The position numbers were made by a program, and so were the translations under genes. This document shows positions 34,808 through 46,475 of a DNA stretch of 64,000 bases, piece by piece (positions within the stretch are counted from its first letter, which is position 1; each line of letters begins with the position of its first letter). The stretch comes from Cichorium intybus. Lineage: Eukaryota > Streptophyta > Magnoliopsida > Asterales > Asteraceae. The stretch is from the NCBI GenBank assembly GCA_023525715.1, contig CM042011.1, forward strand, positions 6,399,283-6,463,282. The letters are read 5' to 3'. The notes under the pieces were generated by a model. The model saw only the letters and a program-made list of their open reading frames with translations, did not search any database and had not been told where the DNA came from.

Positions 34808-37369
34808 GACAGAAAGTTTAGGTACCCAAACCATGGTGGGTCCTGATTTGTTAATGGTTTTCGGTGATTTGAAATCATTATGGTTTCTGTTATTTGGACG
34901 AAGTGGTTGAGGCTTGATTTGACTTATCAGATTTTCCCAATTTAAGATTTGTTTTTGAAAACCTGTCATTTGAAATGGTCTTTGATTTTGTGAGAGGTAT
35001 CTTATATGTGAAGATCTGTTTGATAACCTTTCTTTGTATCTGGGATTTTGATGATTTTGGAAAACATTATGATGATGGAATGGAGTTTTGTGAAATGATG
35101 GTTTCTGAAAGTTCCCTGAGAGATTAAAGTTTATCTCTTGAAAGCGATTTTGAATTGGTTTTTGAAACGGTTTTTGTTTTTGATTAAAGGTTTGTTTTTG
35201 TGGCAAGAAGGCTGGTTTCAATGGTTTCTTTTGGGTTTGGTGGGTTGAAGACCTATTAGTGAAAGATCTTTTGGAAACCCTGAAATCAGTATCATCTGGG
35301 TTACAGTTGATAACTGTTTCGTCATCTGAATTTTCCTCATTAACAGATGTGGATGGATCTGTTAGAGTTGATTCAGAGTTTTCACTGTTTGTCCTGGTTT
35401 CTTGTTTGGCTTGTTCGATTTCGAAGGATTCTCTTCCTAATCCAGGTCTGTAATTTGTATCGATTTTGCCAGATCCTAAGGATGTTGCTTTGATGAAAAT
35501 ATCATCACTTAGCTTTCTAGCAAGATTGATAGAATCCAGTTTTCCTTGAAATCTTTGATTCTCGGATTCAAGAAGTTTGATTTGTTTTGAAAAATCATCT
35601 AATTTCAGAATCAAACTAGAGTTTATGTCAGTTAAATCTTGAATTTTTAGTTTTAACTGAAGGACTTCTATTTCTAAGGCATCTTTTATTTCAGATGGAA
35701 AAACAGATTGATTTTTTATTTCCAAGTCCTTTTTTTGTTTTAGAGCTTCATTTAATTGATCTAAGACGTGATTATATTCTTCTGATTTTCGTTCGACGTC
35801 TCTTTCAAGTTTGTCTCTAGTCTTTGTTGATTCTCCAAATCTGAGTTGCAAGGTTTGTAATTCAGATTTGTAGATATCAGATTTGACTATTGTGTCATGA
35901 TATAGTTTGAGATCAGCTTTCAAACTGTTCTCAATCTTAGTCATGTGGGACTCAAATGGTGTTCTTGAAAGACCGATTTCTGAGATCATAGACCATACCT
36001 GATCGATGACATATGGAGCTCTTGTGGTTGGTTCATTGTCAGCCATGAAGCAGAAGTTTGATTGAGCGGGTTCAGTGTCGGTTTCATCATCAGAAGTTGG
36101 CCAGTATTCCACGCTAGGTTCGTGGAATGCCATCAAAGCTTTTTGCTTTGCTTTCTTTTCTTGTTTCTTCAGTTCTTCGGCTTTTTGAGCGTAGTAAGCT
36201 GAGTCTTTGACCTTGATTTTGGCTCGACAATCTCGGGCATAATGATTTAGTCCTTTGCATTTGTGACAAATGATTACGTCATCATCATCATCGTTATTGT
36301 CAGCCTTTTGGCTCTTAACGGGAGGTCTTTCGGATGTTTGAGTTTGTTTCTGTTGAGATGGTTTTGAATGATTTTGCTGAAATCCAGAATTTTGGTTATT
36401 TTGAAAACCATTGTTTTGATTGTAAGAGTTGTTATTATTTTGAAAACCACGATTCTGAAAGTTTTGTCCAAAAGTGGATCTTTGTTGAAAGTTTGGTCTA
36501 TGATGTGGCAAAAATCTTTCGAGATTAGTGTTTGCTACCAAAGCACACAATTGATGGTAGTCGGCTTCATTATTTGGATCGGACAAGTCACAAGGATTAC
36601 TTAAGAAAGCTTGGTTTTGATTTAAATCAATTTGACTTTGATCAGGAAAATGTGTTTGGTTTTGAGAGGATGTTGACAAAAGAGCAAGCGGTCCTCCAAA
36701 AGAAGTAGACGTTGGTGGGTCAATCGAGGATTCATACGATTGTAATTCTCCGTACAGATTGTACAAAGATTCAGTATGAATTGCCGGATTTCCCTGGATG
36801 ATGAGTTTGACCATTTTCCAGCTTTCATAAAGGTTGTTTAAAAATTTAAGGTTTATTTCATGCTGTGACTTTTTGATGCCTAAATTATTCATTTTGATGG
36901 TAATGAGATTGAATCTGTCATGAGCATCATGGATGGTCTCATGTGAAAACATTTTGAAGTTGTCAAATTCGTTTAAAACAGATGTTTTCTTGTTTCCAAT
37001 GATTCTCTCATTTCCTTCAAAACGATTTTTCAAAGTTTGCCAAATTTGGTTTGCGGTTAAAAGAATTATATCATTCATTTGGCTTAGAATACTGTGGGGT
37101 ATTCCAGACACAAGTTCCTTTTTGGCTTGAAGTTCGAGTTTCTTCCTTTCATTCAGTATATCCAAGTTACTCGTAAGAGAGGTCATGTTATCTGGTAGAG
37201 ATCCGTCTACACATTTCCACACGTCTTCACTTATAGAGTTGAGATGAAGATTCATACGACCTACCCATGATTTATATTCTTCGGGAATAAGAATGGGTGC
37301 TCGAGTACCTGAACCTATACTGTTAGCAATAGATACAGAATTTATGTTTGAGTAGTTTGCGGAAGACAT
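34805..37369 (-). CDS. Gag of element 3 (854 aa)
   Basis: An open frame starting MSSANYSNINSVSIANS. The N-terminal part (~25-230) is a Ty1/copia gag domain (ILIPEEYKSWVGRMNLHLNS ... IWQTLKNRFEGNE). A Gln/Asn-rich linker at ~295-350 precedes a single zinc knuckle CHKCKGLNHYARDC at ~368-381. A long charged, probably coiled-coil region (~470-620) and a basic Gln/Phe-rich tail follow and end in WVPKLSV. Gag packages element RNA in cytoplasmic particles. The length and the coiled coil after the knuckle suggest the SIRE/Maximus lineage. It is intact in a very young element that lacks pol. Confidence 0.85.
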   Translation of the reverse strand: MSSANYSNINSVSIANSIGSGTRAPILIPEEYKSWVGRMNLHLNSISEDVWKCVDGSLPDNMTSLTSNLDILNERKKLELQAKKELVSGIPHSILSQMNDIILLTANQIWQTLKNRFEGNERIIGNKKTSVLNEFDNFKMFSHETIHDAHDRFNLITIKMNNLGIKKSQHEINLKFLNNLYESWKMVKLIIQGNPAIHTESLYNLYGELQSYESSIDPPTSTSFGGPLALLSTSSQNQTHFPDQSQIDLNQNQAFLSNPCDLSDPNNEADYHQLCALVANTNLERFLPHHRPNFQQRSTFGQNFQNRGFQNNNNSYNQNNGFQNNQNSGFQQNHSKPSQQKQTQTSERPPVKSQKADNNDDDDDVIICHKCKGLNHYARDCRAKIKVKDSAYYAQKAEELKKQEKKAKQKALMAFHEPSVEYWPTSDDETDTEPAQSNFCFMADNEPTTRAPYVIDQVWSMISEIGLSRTPFESHMTKIENSLKADLKLYHDTIVKSDIYKSELQTLQLRFGESTKTRDKLERDVERKSEEYNHVLDQLNEALKQKKDLEIKNQSVFPSEIKDALEIEVLQLKLKIQDLTDINSSLILKLDDFSKQIKLLESENQRFQGKLDSINLARKLSDDIFIKATSLGSGKIDTNYRPGLGRESFEIEQAKQETRTNSENSESTLTDPSTSVNEENSDDETVINCNPDDTDFRVSKRSFTNRSSTHQTQKKPLKPAFLPQKQTFNQKQKPFQKPIQNRFQEINFNLSGNFQKPSFHKTPFHHHNVFQNHQNPRYKERLSNRSSHIRYLSQNQRPFQMTGFQKQILNWENLISQIKPQPLRPNNRNHNDFKSPKTINKSGPTMVWVPKLSV

Positions 37370-37646
37370 TTTTGTTGTTTTTTTTTTTTTTTTTTGTTAA
37401 CGAAAATGTGATATTAAAATGAAAATTTTTAAAGGAAACTTATTGGTGGTTTATAAAAACGCTACACAAAAGTTCACGACAAAAATTTTCAAAATAAATC
37501 ACACAAGTAATTTTTAAATGGTTTTTTTTTTTTTTTTTGTTTTTGAACAAGTGATATTAATATGAAATTTTCAAAGGAAACTTATTGGTGGTTTATAAAA
37601 CGCTACACAACAGTTCTCGACAAAAATTTCAGATTAAATCACACAA
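37370..37646 (-). other. Leader of element 3 between PBS and gag
   Basis: Short leader with a tandem duplication: TTTTTTGT-run units followed by GATATTAA(A/T)ATGAAA...TTGGTGGTTTATAAAA...CGCTACACAA at 37375-37490 and 37525-37640. Confidence 0.7.
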
Positions 37647-37658
37647 GCTCTGATACCA
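37647..37658 (-). other. Primer-binding site of element 3
   Basis: TGGTATCAGAGC in minus sense, two bases from the 5' LTR. Confidence 0.9.
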
Positions 37659-37660
37659 AT

Positions 37661-39115
37661 TGTTGAAAAATACGATGATCGATCTCCACGAGTAAGGGTT
37701 TTTAAGCCGGTTACTGTGTGACAGATATGTATTTTGTCTATAATATGCGGAAATAAAATAGAGTTGCGGAATAGTAAATCTAAACTAGACAGTATTTAAA
37801 TGAACAGAAAGCGGTAAATAAAGTAAATGTTAGAAGTTAGAGGTTAGATGTAATAAACGCCATTATCAACGATAACGTGTTTTTACAATAAATAAAAAGG
37901 TTAGAAGTTGGAAGTTAGAAGTTAGATGTCTCGGTTAAATACAGTCCATATATGTTTTCGTTGTCAAGGTTCAATTCGGATGTATTGGATATTTGGTACA
38001 GTTGATTTATAACAGTTTGAATAAATCAATAACGACACAGATAATTTCAAAAGAACTTATCGATAGCAAATGAAGATGGCGTTTTCTTTGAAGCGTCGAT
38101 TCTCGTTCTTTTCGGTAGGATGAGGTTTGGTAGTTTTTGGTGTTTGGTGAAATGGGTTTTTGGTGTCGGTTTAATTGAGATGCACGGGTTTTTGTGGTTT
38201 AGTTTTCGTGTATGTATTTGGTAGTGGGTGTGTAGGTTTTGTAGTTTGGTATTCGGGTTGAGGTTCTTTAGAGGTTTGAAGTTTGGTGTCGGGTAGAGGT
38301 TTTGTTTGGTGTCGGGTAGAGGTTTTGTTTGGTGTCGGGTAGAGGTTTTGTTTGGTGTCGGGTAGAGGTTTTGTTTGGTGTCGGGTAGAGGTTTTGTTTG
38401 GTGTTGGGTTTTCTTTGTTTGAAAAGAGTTTTCTTGAGCGTTTTGGCAGGTTTTCTTGCTCTTTGGACGTAGGATAATATTGGTGCTTGAATGGGTATGT
38501 GTGGTGTAAGTTATTTTCTGCACAAGAATGGCAAGAGGTTTGCATCTTATTTATACTGCTGAACTACAGGGCTCGCGTCGCGACCATATGGTCCGTCGCG
38601 TCGCGAAGGTCCGTAGCTGGTGGTCGGTGCGCTTTTTGTCGGGTCAGTGCGTCTTCGCTGGTATGTCGAGCTTTTCGTCGCGATTCCTTTTGGTCGCGTT
38701 TGCTTTTGGTCGCGTCGCGAAGGATGGTGGGTTGGGTTGGTAGTCTCGCGATTAGAAAGTTGGTGGAGTCGCGTTGGAGGGGCTTCGCGATGGAGCTTCG
38801 CGTCGCGACCACTCTCTCCGTCGCGTCGCGAGCGCTGTAGAGTTTTTGGTCTTGTCTTTGTTTCTTCTTCACGTCGCGACCACTATGTTTGTCGCGTCGT
38901 GATTGCTGTAGCAGTTTGATATTTTGTATTTTGCTCTTTGATTCGTAGCGTTACTTCCTCAGGTTTGGATGTTTTCTCAAGGTTTCTCGGGTCTTGATTT
39001 ATTCTTGTTTTTGATCTTGAATTCATGCAACCTGAAATACTGATAATATTTGTTAAAAAATATTTCGACTTATTTCAGTGATGGTCACATAAAAACATAA
39101 AAACATTATTCAACA
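37661..39115 (-). repeat. Element 3 5' LTR (1455 bp)
   Basis: Near-identical to 31542-33018; one 23-bp repeat unit fewer. Followed by TSD CAAAC. Confidence 0.95.
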
Positions 39116-39120
39116 CAAAC

Positions 39121-40930
39121 CTTTCTGACATCTTAATGGATATCTTTCAGCCCTTTCTCAAAATCCAATCCTTTGGCATATTTTGAGAATCTGAATATCC
39201 TTTCTTGCGAGATGCCCATGGGGTAATTTCGGGCCCACGTACCTTTATACTGGCATACTCTTTATGAGTCCCCATTAGTGTGACGGTGATCCACACGCGC
39301 TCCACTAACGACTTACAATATGTAGTGTCCTTTAGGATTTCATCTTCTATTGAGAGTGCTTCTCCCGGAATCAATTACTTGACTCTGGGTATCGTCTCAC
39401 TCAACCAGATGTTCTGAAGGTACGTTTCTGTCCATGCTGCTTTCTTTTGATGATTCGATTACTCCCACTGGTTTTTAGACCAGGTGTAAAATCAATCAAA
39501 ATGCCACATAGACTGTATCTCGTCCTAAGGTTCTCTTAATTGGCAGCAACCGGGCTCACCAATGCTTCCAAGTAGTCGGATTGTAAATCCGTACCAACTA
39601 TAGTGTTTTACCACTATTCGGTATGTCACCTCGATCATAACTACTTATGACGGTGATCAATACTACTGGTCAAGAGAAGATTATGTTAGTATTAAAACAA
39701 AAATCTGATTTCTGCTCTAAGCCTAGTGATGACTAAAGGTTATTTCACTTGGCTAATCCTGAACTCATTCAGGACTGTCCCAACTCCCATTGTTTCCTTA
39801 GAACATGAGTTCTTTCTAAAAGAGCTCTTTTTTTTTCAGGTACAGCGGGATAGCCAGTGAAATGACATTTCTGATTAGGTTCAGGCTAGTCATGAGGTTC
39901 GGACGAACACTACAAGACCCTGACCCTTTAATGTACAAGTGGGACAATCCCAGCTTTACATTTCAGACAGTGTCCGCAAAACCTACTTAGTCGAAGGATG
40001 TGGTTGGAATATGGTTTATATGGTCTGACTGGTATGGTATTTAATTTACGGGAAACTAATTGGCAATGTATCTCATACATCGAGGATCGAACTGTTTCGA
40101 CCAACGCTCCATCATCTTCCCTAAGATACATTACAACTATTAATGTTCTTGGAAGGGAAAAAACTGTGAAACATTTTCCCAGTTTATGTTGTCACTCAGG
40201 TTCTGTGGGTCTTGTACTTCCTTTGAAGTCCTTGAACCGTTCAAGGTTTCAATTCAATCACTTATTCCGATAAGCGAAGCCATATTTGTCATACCGATTG
40301 ACAAATATCGCGGAGTACAACCAGTTGTGTTCTATTTGAGGATTCGAGCAATACACAGCAACTAATGTGTTCGTTGCTCCTAATCTCAATCTCTTTTACA
40401 TCTCTATGTAAACTTATGACTTTGTTAATTCTGTTCAAGACTTGCAATCTTCAGTTTACTCTAAGTCAGCTGATTCCAAAATCCTATCCTTTGGATCTTT
40501 GGGTGATTCATTTCTTGCTACATGTGCTTTATAAAGAACTTAATCATCATCTGACGCTAAGTCAAATGATTCCAAAGTCCTGTCCAACTGGACCTTTGGT
40601 TGATTCATTTCTTGACACATTAAGAACTCAACTCATCAAGTGACTCTAAGTCAAGTGATTCCAAGGTCCTGTCCAACTGGATCTTTGGTTGAATCAATTC
40701 TTATAACATTTAACAATTATAAGGAACACAATTCCTAAAATCCAAACACTTTGGATCCATTCAACATTCAAGTTATCATCAATCATGCATTCAACACAAT
40801 CATACAACATTTCAAGGATAATTCAAATGACAGGTGTTAAAGAAAAGACAATTTTATTAAAACAAATCCTTGAACAATGTATTATATGACACACACTGTC
40901 AAATGCATCTAATGAGCTAATAACAATATT
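39121..40930 (-). other. Conserved non-coding body of element 2, central part
   Basis: Aligns by eye with 7560-9300 of element 1. No supported frame. Contains hairpin-core copy B at 39275-39308. Confidence 0.7.
39265..39315 (-). other. Conserved hairpin-core motif, copy B of element 2
   Basis: The core at 39275-39308 in sense is GGAGCGCGTGTGG-ATCA-CCGTCAC. Inner stem TTAGTG/CACTAA. Outer stem TGAGTC (39265-39270) with GACTTA (39310-39315), five of six pairs. Confidence 0.65.
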
Positions 40931-41906
40931 TCAATATCTAACTAAACTTCAAAACTGCATGAGCCAGGAATCCAATCCAAATGTGCTCCTATGCACCAAA
41001 GTCCCGTACCTTACTGATTCCCTACACACAAACCAAAATGTGACTATCACATTATGCATCAAGGAATTATGGAACAGGAGTTTTGAGGTTATTAGATATA
41101 CCTGAGCTTTCAAAAGATTTTGACCTTGGAGCGTCTTCTAATCTTTCCGCGACTGTATCCGATTCTATGGATTCCCAGTTTAAGACTGGTCCAGACGATT
41201 TGGATCATTTCTTGTTGCGTCTTTCCACTGGACTCAATCCAGAAGTAGCTGTACCATTGGAGCTATGCCTGTCCAAGAGTGACTCGTATAAAGTCAACAG
41301 TGGACGTATTTCCATTAAGGTCTTTTTCTGGTCTTCCTTTCTATACGTCCGAATGAACAGATCGTACTTACTGGTCAGTGAAGCGAGTAGAGTGTCAACA
41401 CTCGACTCCTGACTCATGGAATAACCCAGTTTGTACAATTCGCCTATGTAAGCTTCAATCCGAAGAACATGTGAATCAATGCTACTTCCTTCTTTCAACT
41501 TACACTCTGCAAGTCTTTTGAAGATCCTAGCTCGTTCCTCTTCAACCGGTTTTTGGAACTTTTCCTCAACCAATTGCATTAACTCATATGGCCCCAAGGA
41601 TTCAAAATCCTTGCGGAACTCGGGGTCAATGGTCAATAGCATGAGGTCACGAATCTTTTCGGATTCATCAACTAATAAGTCATGCTTATCATAAAGGCTC
41701 TTTATGATGACTTGTTTCGGTGGAACCGGGATCGGATACTCGGTGAGATGTAGCTTGCCAGCAATGACGAGAGCCAGTCTCCAATTGCAAAGCCATTCCT
41801 TACAGTTAAGGCCAGTCAGCCTTTCCATATTCAGCAGGTGCTTTCTGATGCTCTCAAAAATGGGTGAAGGAGGAGAGGGAGGAGAATAGACACTTGATTC
41901 AGACAT
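40931..41906 (-). CDS. Gag of element 2 (233 aa), followed by decayed protease start
   Basis: The frame at 41205-41906 starts MSESSVYSPPSPPSPIFESI and encodes a Ty1/copia-type gag domain: LTGLNCKEWLCNWRLALVIA, then LMLLTIDPEFRKDF, LMQLVEEKFQKPVEEERARI, LAECKLKEGSSIDSHVLRIE and LASLTSKYDLFIRTY. There is no zinc knuckle in the frame. Past its stop a decayed continuation (NWESIESDTVAERLED, then FLDA*CDSHI) matches the protease start in element 1. Ty1/copia gags normally run into pol; here nothing follows. It may still make particles, or be the trace of a packaging-competent ancestor. Confidence 0.7.
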
Positions 41907-42145
41907 CTACAATAAATAGAATTTTATTAGTTTAATTAATCCTTTTAAATAATTACCCAATTTATTATTTATAAAGACTAGGACCCAAAATACCCCAACT
42001 ATGATGTGAAGAGGGATGCCGTAATCACAACATAATAGTCATTAAGGTAGATAATACACTTATCAATTTCATCTTATGAAATTCCTAGATCTGTTGAGAC
42101 ACATTAAACTATTCAATGGCATGTTTAGTCTCGGATGTGCCCCAC

Positions 42146-42177
42146 TGTTTGTGACTGGGATGCCGAGGATCACAAAC
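42146..42177 (-). other. Leader hairpin of element 2 (GTTTGTGA/TCACAAAC)
   Basis: Same 8-bp stem and loop as at 10503-10534 in element 1. Confidence 0.5.
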
Positions 42178-42211
42178 TGGGTGTGAATAACCATGCAAAT
42201 TCGCTCGGTAC

Positions 42212-42286
42212 TCTCGAAGTCAATTGTCATCTCTAATTAACGTGCCGGTTAACCACACACGCTCCGTTAATAATGACAAAATCGAG
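42212..42286 (-). other. Conserved hairpin-core motif, copy C of element 2
   Basis: The core at 42236-42271 in sense is GGAGCGTGTGTGG-TTAA-CCGGCAC. Inner stem ATTAACG/CGTTAAT (7 bp). Outer stem TTGTCAT (42224-42230) with ATGACAA (42273-42279), then CTCGA with TCGAG. Compared with element 1 copy C, stem positions changed on both sides. Confidence 0.75.
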
Positions 42287-42301
42287 AAACCCATTTCAAC
42301 T

Positions 42302-42362
42302 CTTTGCGGACCCCAGTTGGCGTGCCGGTAAACCACACACGCTCCACCAACGTTCCACAAAG
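42302..42362 (-). other. Conserved hairpin-core motif, copy D of element 2
   Basis: The core at 42316-42351 in sense is GGAGCGTGTGTGG-TTTA-CCGGCAC. Inner stem GTTGGTG with CGCCAAC in sense, one G-U pair. Outer stem CTTTG (42302-42306) with CAAAG (42358-42362). 80 bp from copy C. Confidence 0.75.
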
Positions 42363-42369
42363 TGCAATG

Positions 42370-43132
42370 TGCAATTCCATGGATTAGCACCAATTCACAT
42401 TTTTTTACCTAAAGTAACTAGATTGGGTTTTGTTTAAGGTTCTAGTACTTTCAATTATAGCATTATACTTTTAAGAGGCTTAGCTGTTCTATCAAACCCG
42501 TTCGGCTAACGACACTCGACTGACCAGAAGAGCGGTGGGTAAGAGTAGATACCCATTAGACTGCCATTTTATAGGCAGTCGCCTTATACCCTCTTTATAG
42601 GACAGTTTTGTGAATGAGGCCTACTAGCGATAAGACTAACCATTTAATCTTATATATAAGTATTAACTTTTAATCATAAATATATAAGATGTATTTTAAT
42701 CTTATTAAAATATTTTAGAATTAATTGTTTCTAAATTTTCGCAAATTTTAAACTATTTTTTCGAAAATTCTTAATTAATTCCTTTAATTTGATTTAATTT
42801 ATATTTTAATTAACAATTAATTAAATTTATTAAATCCAAGATAGATTTTATCAAATTAATCAAATTAATAATCTATCATGGTCCCTATGGTGATCGAAAT
42901 TATCAGGCCAAAACAGAAGTGTTCAAGTTATTTAATCAATCTAATTACCAAAAATAACAACATACTATTATGGCAAGCAAATCAGGCAACCAAGGGGGAC
43001 CAAAAGGGGGTGGCGGCTAGGGTTAGGAAACCCTAGCCTAGAAATCGACAAAGCCATCTCCCAAGGGTTTTAATTTCGCAAAAAACCCTTAGGCACAAAA
43101 CTGTTCAAATCAAATCATAAGAAAACAAGCTA
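42370..43132 (-). other. Leader of element 2 between PBS and hairpin cores
   Basis: Non-coding; AT-rich at 42640-42880. No gene seen. Confidence 0.6.
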
Positions 43133-43144
43133 GCTCTGATACCA
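43133..43144 (-). other. Primer-binding site of element 2
   Basis: TGGTATCAGAGC in minus sense, one base from the 5' LTR. Confidence 0.9.
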
Positions 43145-43989
43145 CTGAAGGGTTTTCTAGCAAACAATGAACAAATAATCTATTATGGTTCACATGCAAC
43201 CCTAGAAAGATCTATGTTTTCTTCTATGAAGATAATAAACTAAAGCCTAAAGAAAACAATTATTTCTAAAGATCAAAACTGAGAAAACCAACCTTTTGAT
43301 CTTATGATCCTTGAAGCTAGCAGCACAAGTGTCCTGACTCAAATGGTGTCACACCCAAAGCAATAGAGAAGACAGTTCAGCAGAGTTTTCTTGATGTAAA
43401 ATGGCGCAGGTATTGAGCCTCCAGAGGGTTGCTTATATAGCCTCCAAGAGGTTACAGCAGAAATCCTAGAGAAGCCCCTTATTGGACAAGCCTGTTATCT
43501 GTAACACCCGGCTTTTAAAACAAAAACACCCCTGAAAAATTTTCATTTAAAACATAGGTTTTAGTACTTAAAACCATAAACCAAGGGGTATATTTTAATA
43601 AAAACGGGTACAAGCTTATCAAGGAGTATACAAATATAATAACCTCCTTATAAGCCGGGCTGCTACTGACAGCATCTACAAGTCCACTTCTTGAGTCGCA
43701 GACTTTATTCTTACCCTTATCAGGGTATGCTAACCTGCAGGGACATTTAACAAATGGTATGAGCTACAAAGCTCAGTGAGTAATCGTATCTGCAAATAAC
43801 ACGTATAAGAATACATTCATATATAATTTCCTATATATGATAAATCTATTAACCGTATATCTCTGTCTGGATATCGGTTCCAAACGCCTAGCCGTTCTGG
43901 CTAATCATATATGTCTTAGGATTACATATCCTATCGCATAGTCTTAATGGTTGTTATTTGCATACATTTCTGTCCCATATTTCTTAGTC

Positions 43990-44215
43990 ATAATTGACCG
44001 CATCGTATTTCATGGCTATTTAAGCCGCACCCTGTGTCATAGCTATAAAAGCTGCACCAAAACATTTTCAATATATAAATCATAGGCCGCAGGCCGCACC
44101 AGCTGGGTTTAATAACCCAATATCATAGCCAAAAGGCCGCACCATGTACCTGTAACAATATCATAGCCGTATAGGCTGCACTAAATATCATAGCCTTATA
44201 GGCCGCACCAGTTAA
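43990..44215 (-). repeat. CATAGCC-n-GGCCGCA mini-hairpin repeats
   Basis: Six or more degenerate units of ~20-40 bp in which GCC and GGC flank a 4-6 base loop (AAAA, GTATA, TTATA). The homologous block in the LTR at 58604 is at 58975-59130. Confidence 0.65.
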
Positions 44216-44234
44216 TTTCATTTCATTTTATAAT

Positions 44235-44625
<391 letters not shown>

Positions 44626-45108
44626 CTTTTACATATATTTTTACACTTGTCATTTTCGTCCCTCGAAGCCGTTTCAACCTGTAACAGTTCAATCATCATA
44701 TATCATATATGATATCAGTGAGATTACTCACCTGGATGTTAGCTGCATTTAAATCTCGGTTGTTTCTTGCCTTTGCGTGCACCACAACCATTTTGTCCCA
44801 TACCTATTTATCCATTTCATATTAAATGATAATAGGTTAATAATCATCTAAATTGGCTCTAATACATAAGAGTCCAATATTATGCAACTATAAACCATCC
44901 CTAGATGATAAACTTTCCATTTACCATCTTTTCATGAGTTTTACTATTCACCGGGGCATTCGTATCGATCTACAGTGCCCCCGAGGTGTCGAAAACTCAA
45001 TATAAAAATTTTCCCAAACTTTTCAGACCATAACGAGCCTACGGTTCAAGTTTGAGCTAAATCGGACAAGCCAAACAAAAGTTAGCGTTTTGAAATCCCT
45101 GTCTGGTA

Positions 45109-45190
45109 GGCGCACTGCGCCTGGGTCTGGGCGCACTGCGCCTGGGTGCACCCCGCCTGGGACCTGGGCGCACTGCGCCCTGCGCCTGGG
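45109..45190 (-). repeat. GCGCACTGCGCCTGGG repeats in the solo LTR
   Basis: Three near-perfect copies of GCGCACTGCGCCTGGG plus partial ones, about 0.5 kb upstream of the LTR TATA. CpG-rich and dyad-containing, like the promoter-proximal modules of the other LTRs. Confidence 0.65.
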
Positions 45191-46475
45191 CAGACTCCTG
45201 ATCAGTCGCGATTTGTGCAATGTAGCACGCAGTTTTGGCCTATTAAGTCCTTAATCCAGTTCTTAATCACATGGGGTTTGTTTCTAGACTAAAACCCTTC
45301 AATAATACAAGATTTTAATCCAAAGAAACAAACTCAATCAATCAAATACAAGAATTAGGGTTCTTAGTTTCAAAACCCCAAAACTTCAAATTCATCACAA
45401 ATAGCAATCTACTTCCATTTTCTTGAATTAAGTCCTTTTAGCATGACTTAATGGAAGTATTAAACCATTTAAACCACATAAACATAACTGAAATTTACAA
45501 ATTTCAGTTTCTATAAAACACATTACGAACTTCTTCAAGAACTTGTCTAAAAAGGCTATCTACTTACCTTAATTGCTTGGAAATTACCCCTTCCAACAAT
45601 TGTTCCAAGCTCTTGCTTCAATTTCCATGATTTCCTGCAGAAATCGCACCTTCAAGGCTCCTCCCGTTGCTGCACAAATGGCCAGTCAAAGAAGAGAGTC
45701 AACCTCTCTATTTATACTTCCAAAGTTTACAAATTTGGTCCTTAAGTTCCATTTCTTGAACTTTGGCCACAATAATCAAGTTTTATGACATAAAACTTTC
45801 ATTTCTTATATTTTTACCACAAGGAGCAATTATTTTACACAATTGGTCCTTCACATGGTCAAATGACCAAAATACCCTTTTGTGGTAAAACGACCAATTT
45901 CAGTTATTTATAACATTTTAAGTCCAAAACTCAAAATATTATTTCAAACCAAATTCTTTTCTGTCCAAAAGACCAAATTACCCTTCTAAGGTAAAATGAC
46001 CAATTTACCCTTTTTATTATATTTACATAAAAAGAGTGTCTTGGCGTTACATTATCCATTTGGGCAAGCCTCTAAAAACCCTAACTAGGGTTTCGAAATT
46101 ATGGAGATGGCCTCCATAATTTTGCCCAACTTGAGGCTTCCACTAGCTAGCCTTTTATTCAACTATTGAATAATTACAAAACCAGTCCATGCACTTTTAA
46201 TTGATTAATTTAATCACTGAATTATATCCAATTAATTCTAGATTAAATCTTAATTAATTATTATAGTTTCTAATTAATATATTAACACTTAAATATATTA
46301 ATAAACCATTTAATTAATTCTATTGATTTATTACACAATTAATAAATCAACCTTTTACTCTACTGAACTCTATCCTAACCTCCAGTTATGAGGGCAACCC
46401 AAATGGATTTTGCTTCAATTAACAAGATAAATATAAATATAAAGTCATGGCTTAGACACCTAATCCAATAGTAGC

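Larger units (their letters stand above)
31542..39115 (-). mobile_element. Element 3: young Ty1/copia element with gag only (SIRE-like?)
   Basis: 7574 bp, TSD CAAAC at 31537-31541 and 39116-39120. LTRs at 31542-33018 (1477 bp) and 37661-39115 (1455 bp). By eye they differ by one substitution, one A-run base and one 23-bp repeat unit, so the insertion is very recent. PBS at 37647-37658; polypurine tract at 33019. The interior has a full-length gag and a protease start, but pol is missing. Despite its youth it cannot encode RT or integrase and must have used another element's machinery. Confidence 0.92.
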
